Shown here one piece after another: positions 51,561 to 56,438 of a DNA stretch of 56,438 nucleotides. The notes beneath the pieces were generated by a model. That model ran no database searches. It was not told the origin of the DNA and was given only the letters and a program-made list of their open reading frames with translations. Where the stretch lies: positions 1 to 56,438 of the forward strand of contig JACPIF010000008.1 of NCBI GenBank assembly GCA_016188215.1, given 5' to 3'. The translations under genes and the position numbers were made by a program. Origin of the DNA: Candidatus Woesearchaeota archaeon. GTDB taxonomy: Archaea > Nanobdellota > Nanobdellia > Woesearchaeales > JACPIF01. Position 1 is the first letter of the stretch, and every line of letters begins with the position of its first letter.

Positions 51561-52778
51561 ATGGATATTGATACCATGAGGAGGGTAGATTACTGGATAG
51601 GAATACCCATAACATTCTTGCTTTCCATATTACATGCAATAGGGAAGCTGTTTGGCCGCAGGCAGGCTCTGCAGCCGCGGAAGTTCATGTTCATTGAGAT
51701 TTCCGAGATGGGCTCAACTATTCTGGCGTATTCTTCCATGTCGTACATCAAGAAAAAGTATCCAGGGGCGCAGCTGTATTTCCTGATATTCAAGAAAAAC
51801 AGGGAGAGCATTGACATGCTGAAGATAGTGCCGCCTGAGAACGTGATAACGATCAGCGACAAATCATTTTTTGCATTTACAGCAGACACGCTCAAGGCTG
51901 TCTGGAGGATGAGGCGTGAGAGATTAGACGTGTCATTTGACCTTGAATTATTCTCAAGGTTCTCTACAATTATGAATTACCTGAGCGGTGCAAAGACAAG
52001 GGTCGGGTTCCATAACTTCACAGCAGAAGGGTTGTACAGGGGAAGCCTGCAGACGCATGATGTCATGTATAATGCATATTACCACATGAGCCAGAATTTC
52101 ATGGCGCTTGTCAAGGCTTTGGAAGGGCCACATGAAATACCCATGCTTAAGATGGCAATAGACAAGAAGGATATAAAGGTACCTAAGATCATCAGCGAGC
52201 AGAGAGAGAAGGATGCAATCATGAAGAGGCTGCAGAGCCTGAACCCTGCAATTTCAAAAGAGAAGAGGATAATCCTGCTGAATCCGGGAGCCAGCAAGCT
52301 ATTGCCGCTGCGGGAATGGCCGCTGCACTACTACAAGGAGGTTGCGCAGAAATTAGTTGCGGACAAGAACACATTTGTAGTGGTAACAGGGTTGAAGGGC
52401 GACAAGGAATATGCGCAGGCAATCTGCAGCTATGCGAAAAACGAGAGATGCATTGATTTTACAGGAATGACGTATTCGCTTCGGGAGCTCGTTGACCTCT
52501 ATAACATATCTGACATGCTTATCACCAATGATTCAGGGCCTGCGCATTTCTCTGCATTGACAAATATAAGGACTATTGTATTTTACGGGCCAGAAACTCC
52601 AGCATTGTACGGGCCGCTGGGAAATAATTATACTGCGTTATATTCAAACTTTGCATGCTCTCCCTGCGTGTCTGCCTATAATCACAGGAAAAGCCCATGC
52701 ACAAATAACAGATGTTTGCAGGTCATTACACCCGAGACTGTCCTTACACTTGTAAAGGCTCATTTTGCGCGAGGCTAA
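51561..52778 (+). CDS. GT9-family heptosyltransferase-like glycosyltransferase
   Basis: A 405-residue GT9 enzyme. The N-terminal Rossmann part has FIEISEMGSTILAYSSMSYIKKKYP; the donor site is LLNPGASKLLPLREWPLHYY, then ITNDSGPAHFSALTNIRTIVFYGPETPALYGP. A C-terminal Cys cluster (ACSPCVSAYNHRKSPC, then NRCLQ) is common to this group. A TATA-like GTTTAAATACGG (51529-51540) lies 21 bases before the ATG. It heads a run of three GT9 genes. Confidence 0.87.
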   Translation: MDIDTMRRVDYWIGIPITFLLSILHAIGKLFGRRQALQPRKFMFIEISEMGSTILAYSSMSYIKKKYPGAQLYFLIFKKNRESIDMLKIVPPENVITISDKSFFAFTADTLKAVWRMRRERLDVSFDLELFSRFSTIMNYLSGAKTRVGFHNFTAEGLYRGSLQTHDVMYNAYYHMSQNFMALVKALEGPHEIPMLKMAIDKKDIKVPKIISEQREKDAIMKRLQSLNPAISKEKRIILLNPGASKLLPLREWPLHYYKEVAQKLVADKNTFVVVTGLKGDKEYAQAICSYAKNERCIDFTGMTYSLRELVDLYNISDMLITNDSGPAHFSALTNIRTIVFYGPETPALYGPLGNNYTALYSNFACSPCVSAYNHRKSPCTNNRCLQVITPETVLTLVKAHFARG

Positions 52779-52779
52779 G

Positions 52780-53874
52780 ATGAGAAGGTTTGCTACATTT
52801 CTTGGAAAAGTTCTCATAAAGCCTGGAAAGGGGAAGATGCCTGCGCATCCTAAGAAAATCCTGATAATAAGATCCGGCGGCCTGGGGGATGTGCTCATGA
52901 CTACTCCGCTTGTCAGGGCAACCAGGAAGAGGTATCCTAAGGCTAAGATTACGTATCTTGTCGGGAGATGGGCGGCTGCTGCGCTTAGGCATAATCCTAA
53001 TGTGGACAGGGTCTGGGAATTTGATGATGCGATAGCTTTCAAGAAGAATGTTTTTGCTGTTAGAAAGCTGATCAAGGAGCTGCGGAAAGAGAATTTTGAG
53101 CTTTGCTTTATCCTGGACAAGTCATACCATTGGAACATGGTCGCGTATCTTGCAAAGATACCTTTCAGGATAGGATTTGACAGGCACGGGGAAGGGTTTC
53201 CAAATAACCTTAATGTGCCGTTTGACGGCAGCAAGTATGAGCTGGAATATTACATTGATGTTGTGCGGCTGGCTAATGCAAAAGCAGGCAGGGGGATAGA
53301 ATTGTACAGCACTGCAAAAGACAGGAAGGTTGCTGAGAGCTTTGTCAAGCCGATGAAAGGAAAGATACTTATCGGGGTTGCTGCAGGCGGCGCTCAGAAT
53401 CCAGGGCAGGCGTTCCATGAAAAAAGGTGGCCCGTTGAGAAGTATATAGGCTTGATTAATGTTTTGGCAGAGAATGATAAAGTTGTCTTTATTCTTTTTG
53501 GCGGGAAGAGCGATGATAGCCTGAACAGGCATATCATAGAGAAGAGCTTGCGGAAGAAACAGGTAATTAATGCGGCTCACTTGAGCCTGCATGAGGCTTT
53601 TGAGGCCATGAAAAGGTGCAGGCTGATAGTGACACATGATTCCGGGGCATTGCACATGGCAGGGGCTGCCCGCGTTAAACTCATTGCACTGTTCGGGCCG
53701 ACGCCTGCCGAGCGGTTTGCGCCCAGGAATGCTCTTGTGATTAAGAGCCCTGCAGCCGGATGCCCATGCTATGATGAGTATGGCAGGTATGACAAGAGGT
53801 TTGCACCATCCTGCATGGAGACAATAAGCGTTGATACAGTGTATCAGGCTGTGAAGAATATGGTGAAGCTCTGA
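52780..53874 (+). CDS. GT9-family heptosyltransferase-like glycosyltransferase
   Basis: A 364-residue enzyme. It has IIRSGGLGDVLMTTPLVRATRKRYPKAK at the N-terminus (the canonical GT9 opening), the donor loop VAAGGAQNPGQAFHEKRWP and VTHDSGALHMAGAARVKLIALFGPTPAERFAP. ATG 52780 follows the upstream stop by 1 base and is preferred to an in-frame TTG at 52765. The next GT9 gene overlaps its stop codon. Confidence 0.88.
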   Translation: MRRFATFLGKVLIKPGKGKMPAHPKKILIIRSGGLGDVLMTTPLVRATRKRYPKAKITYLVGRWAAAALRHNPNVDRVWEFDDAIAFKKNVFAVRKLIKELRKENFELCFILDKSYHWNMVAYLAKIPFRIGFDRHGEGFPNNLNVPFDGSKYELEYYIDVVRLANAKAGRGIELYSTAKDRKVAESFVKPMKGKILIGVAAGGAQNPGQAFHEKRWPVEKYIGLINVLAENDKVVFILFGGKSDDSLNRHIIEKSLRKKQVINAAHLSLHEAFEAMKRCRLIVTHDSGALHMAGAARVKLIALFGPTPAERFAPRNALVIKSPAAGCPCYDEYGRYDKRFAPSCMETISVDTVYQAVKNMVKL

Positions 53875-54965
53875 TGTACATGGTCAACTGGAAGTTCAAG
53901 ATTTTACTTTACCCTATTGATTTTATAGGCAATATCGTATTCTTTCCTTATCACCTTTTAAAGAAAAAGATGCGGGAGCAAGAGATTAAGAAAATCCTTG
54001 TGATAAGGATTGATGAGATTGGGGATGTGCTGCTAACCACGCCGGTATTCCTGGCCCTGCGGAAAAGGTTTCCCGAAGCTGAGATACATGCCCTTGTCAA
54101 GGAATCAACTAAGATATTGCTGAAGAACAATCCGAATGTGAACAAGATACTTATCTGCAGGAAGCCGTGGCTGAAGCAAAGGCTGGATGTCTCCTACTAT
54201 AATGGATTGATTAAAGAGCTGAAAAAAGAGGATTATGATGTTTGCCTGGAGCTGCATCCGGATGCGCGCAATATATTCCTGGGATTCAAGGTTGCGCACT
54301 ACGTTGCGGGGCATGGGTTCAGGGGGCTGGGATTCCTGCTTGACAGGAGAACACAAAGCAATCCGAAACAGGAGCATATCGTACAGCTCAACCTGGATGT
54401 TGCCAGGCTGCTGGGAGCTGATAGTCCAGGCAAGCTTGAGATTTTCTACAGCAAAAAAAAAGAGCAGAAAGCTGCTACATTGCTGAAAGGCATCAGGGAA
54501 AAGATTATTTGCATCAATCCGGGGGCAGGAAGAGCTACTAAATTATGGAGCAATGAGCGGTGGGCTAAGGTTGCGGATGATTTGGTTGAGAAATATAAGG
54601 CTTTTGTAATATTTACAGGCAGCAGGGAAGAGCAAGGTTTAATAAAGAATATACAATCTGCCATGAAGCATGCTGCAAAGAGCAGGAATCTTGCAGGAAA
54701 GACAAGCCTGCCGGAACTTGCTGCGCTGCTCAGGAGATGCGCCATAGTGCTGGGCACGGACAGCGGGACATTGCACATCGCGCGGGCTGTCGGCAGCAGA
54801 ATTATAGGACTGTATGGCGCAGTTGATCCAAAGCTGTGGGGTTACCATGACAAGGATGCGCGCAGCATATCAAAGGTGAACAGGTTTGCTGAAGAGCATG
54901 GAAAAACAGCCATGTGGCTGATTACAGTTGAGGATGTATTGAAAGAGGTCAGTTTGCTTGGTTGA
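53874..54965 (+). CDS. GT9-family heptosyltransferase-like glycosyltransferase
   Basis: A 363-residue GT9 enzyme with VIRIDEIGDVLLTTPVFLALRKRFPEAE, the donor loop INPGAGRATKLWSNERW, then LGTDSGTLHIARAVGSRIIGLYG. The N-terminal 30 residues carry an amphipathic or weakly hydrophobic stretch, perhaps a membrane foot. Start overlaps the upstream stop (TGATG). Its 3' end overlaps a truncated GT2 frame by 8 bases. Confidence 0.88.
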   Translation: MYMVNWKFKILLYPIDFIGNIVFFPYHLLKKKMREQEIKKILVIRIDEIGDVLLTTPVFLALRKRFPEAEIHALVKESTKILLKNNPNVNKILICRKPWLKQRLDVSYYNGLIKELKKEDYDVCLELHPDARNIFLGFKVAHYVAGHGFRGLGFLLDRRTQSNPKQEHIVQLNLDVARLLGADSPGKLEIFYSKKKEQKAATLLKGIREKIICINPGAGRATKLWSNERWAKVADDLVEKYKAFVIFTGSREEQGLIKNIQSAMKHAAKSRNLAGKTSLPELAALLRRCAIVLGTDSGTLHIARAVGSRIIGLYGAVDPKLWGYHDKDARSISKVNRFAEEHGKTAMWLITVEDVLKEVSLLG

Positions 54966-55560
54966 TGATTATTCTACAGATGGGACAAGAATTCTTTTGC
55001 AGAAGCTTACCAAGCAGAAAAAGTACAAGATATATTTCCATCCTGAGAATAAGGGAAAAGGGGCTGCAGTGAGAACCGGCATGAGACACGTGGCCGGAGA
55101 CATAATACTGGTGCAGGATGCTGACCTTGAGTATAATCCAGAAGATTATAGCTCCTTGCTGGAGCCTATAGTGAAAGGGAAGGCGGATGTGGTGTATGGC
55201 TCAAGGTTCATCACAATGAGGCTGATACTGTTCGGCAAGAACAGGACTATCATGCCACTGCACTATATCGGCAATAAGATGCTTACTCTTCTGACATCCC
55301 TGATATACATGAGGAAGATAACTGACATGGAAACAGGGTATAAAGTCATGAAGCTGGATGTGGTCAGGAAGCTTAAGCTGCGTGGCCAGCGGTTTGATTT
55401 TGAGCCGGAGATAACTGCAAAGATAATCAAGAAAGGCTATAAGATACATGAAGTGCCGATATCATTCAACCCAAGAAGCTTTAAAGAAGGGAAGAAGATA
55501 ACTATAATGGACGGAATAAAAGCGTTCTACTACCTGCTGAAGTACAGGTTTATGGATTAG
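54958..55560 (+). CDS. GT2 glycosyltransferase lacking its N-terminus
   Basis: A 200-residue GT2 frame that opens directly at VDDYSTDGTRILL, which in complete enzymes is about residue 35-40. The usual first strand (VVIPAYNE-type) is missing, and an in-frame TGA at 54940-54942 prevents extension. The rest is intact: NKGKGAAVRTGMRHVAG, metal motif VQDADLEYNPEDY, TDMETGYKVMK and FEPEITAKI. The TTG at 54958 is a weak start. Most likely a deletion fused the gene to the end of the GT9 gene, leaving a pseudogene or a shortened protein. Confidence 0.6.
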   Translation: MVDDYSTDGTRILLQKLTKQKKYKIYFHPENKGKGAAVRTGMRHVAGDIILVQDADLEYNPEDYSSLLEPIVKGKADVVYGSRFITMRLILFGKNRTIMPLHYIGNKMLTLLTSLIYMRKITDMETGYKVMKLDVVRKLKLRGQRFDFEPEITAKIIKKGYKIHEVPISFNPRSFKEGKKITIMDGIKAFYYLLKYRFMD

Positions 55561-56414
55561 CATACCGATTGTATGCCTTTTTTAAAGCCTATAAATTTTA
55601 TTTTGAATTCCTTTTTTGTCATGATTGTATCCATGCCCCTTAACTTTGAAAGATTGTTGAGCTGTTCCAAGAGTTGCTTTTTACCAATTAAAGCAAGTGC
55701 CCAAGCATATCCGTAAAGGATAAACCTAGGAATTCTTATTTTGATAATCTTTCTATTGCACTGGTTTGCTATTATATCCACAACCTGTTCCAGTGACATT
55801 ATTTCATCTCCAGCCACATTGTAGACCCCTTTGCCTTTATTTAATGACATCAGTATTATCTTCACTACATCATTAACATGGACAGGTTGAATGCTCAAAT
55901 CAACAATTGGGACGAATTTGTATCCCTTAACCATGGAGATGATTATTGAGACATTCCTGCGATCATGAGCCCCATATACTGTGGATATCCTCAAAATGGT
56001 ATGGTTTATGCCTGAGGCTTTTATGAAATCCTCTGCTTTTCTTTTGTATTCCCCATACAGGGATTTGTAATAAGTGTCTGTAAGATAAGAGCTCGCGAAG
56101 ATCAGCTTGCCTTTTTTCTGTTTGCATATTTCCACAAGGTTTTTTGCAGCCTTTAGATCTTGCTCTGCCTGCCTCCTCGTTGGATTTATGGCAGCTGCCA
56201 GGTGAATAATCACCGTAGCATTTAAAGAGCTGATGGCATCCTTAACTTGACGCATATCCCCCAGATTTACAGCTTTATGTGAAATGCCCTCCTCCTTAAA
56301 GAATTTTTTATCCGAAGTTTCACGTACAAGGCAACAGAAGTCTTTTTTTTCTTTTTTGAGCTGTTCAACAAGGTTCCTGCCTATGAATCCTAAGGCGCCT
56401 GTTATGAGTATCAT
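55557..56414 (-). CDS. NAD-dependent epimerase/dehydratase
   Basis: A 285-residue extended SDR with LITGALGFIGRNLVEQL, IIHLAAAINPTRRQAEQDLKA, FASSYLTDTYYKSLYGEYKRKAEDF (Y-x3-K as YGEYKRK) and ILRISTVYGAHDRRN. The group is not one I can name; some relatives act on nucleotide sugars. It is convergent with the truncated GT2, overlapping by 4 bases. The last 24 bases of the window hold nothing else identifiable. Confidence 0.8.
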   Translation of the reverse strand: MILITGALGFIGRNLVEQLKKEKKDFCCLVRETSDKKFFKEEGISHKAVNLGDMRQVKDAISSLNATVIIHLAAAINPTRRQAEQDLKAAKNLVEICKQKKGKLIFASSYLTDTYYKSLYGEYKRKAEDFIKASGINHTILRISTVYGAHDRRNVSIIISMVKGYKFVPIVDLSIQPVHVNDVVKIILMSLNKGKGVYNVAGDEIMSLEQVVDIIANQCNRKIIKIRIPRFILYGYAWALALIGKKQLLEQLNNLSKLRGMDTIMTKKEFKIKFIGFKKGIQSVC

Positions 56415-56438
56415 TTGACCATGTAATAGAGTGTCTTA

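Overview
This window looks like part of an archaeal chromosome, most likely from a DPANN-type lineage such as Woesearchaeota; that placement is an inference from gene content, not a computed phylogeny. The archaeal signs are an AglB/STT3 oligosaccharyltransferase, archaease next to RtcB, an archaeal-type Ogg2 glycosylase, and A/T-rich TATA-like boxes 20-30 bases before many start codons, which suggests leaderless transcripts. No tRNA, rRNA, insertion sequence or CRISPR array was found. Most genes are short-spaced or overlapping and read as operons.

Layout. 1-8.4 kb: a HerA-type ATPase cut by the window edge, PRPP synthetase, an unusual AglB fused to an FKBP prolyl isomerase, a GT2 glycosyltransferase, a DUF2304 membrane protein, a heptosyltransferase-like GT9 enzyme and archaease. 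8.5-10.0 kb: rtcB, the RNA ligase that joins archaeal tRNA exons, interrupted by two 31-nt insertions. Each folds into a bulge-helix-bulge (BHB) splicing motif, and removing both restores a 488-residue RtcB. 10-15 kb: redox and DNA-repair genes (ferredoxin, Ogg2, Nth, a rubredoxin), a receiver protein and a D-2-hydroxyacid dehydrogenase. 15-22.5 kb: an iron-sulfur assembly block (HesB-like carrier, NifS, SufC, IscU/SufU, SufS, SufD, SufB) headed by a cysteine-containing HTH regulator. The 14-bp palindrome TTAAC-N4-GTTAA lies before this operon, before ferredoxin and near the dehydrogenase, and suggests an Fe-S regulon.

25-33 kb: a nearly complete bacterial-style nucleotide-heptose pathway. 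It holds a kinase-GmhA fusion, a deoxyhypusine-synthase-like protein, a second kinase, a nucleotidyltransferase-GmhB fusion, a split transketolase and a small transaldolase. The last two can supply sedoheptulose 7-phosphate, and four GT9 enzymes in the window could use the product. 34-56 kb: a surface-glycan region with GT2 and GT9 transferases, nucleotide-sugar epimerases, a flippase-like protein, YfhO-type and other large multi-pass membrane proteins, and a nucleotidyltransferase fused to a ribbon-helix-helix domain. With AglB upstream, most of the window serves cell-surface glycosylation.

Intergenic DNA carries two families of dispersed hairpin elements. One has three clear copies and one weaker copy in which stem sequences change on both sides while the fold is kept. 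The strongest candidate for an undescribed system is the rtcB gene, whose mRNA appears to need the very ligase it encodes.
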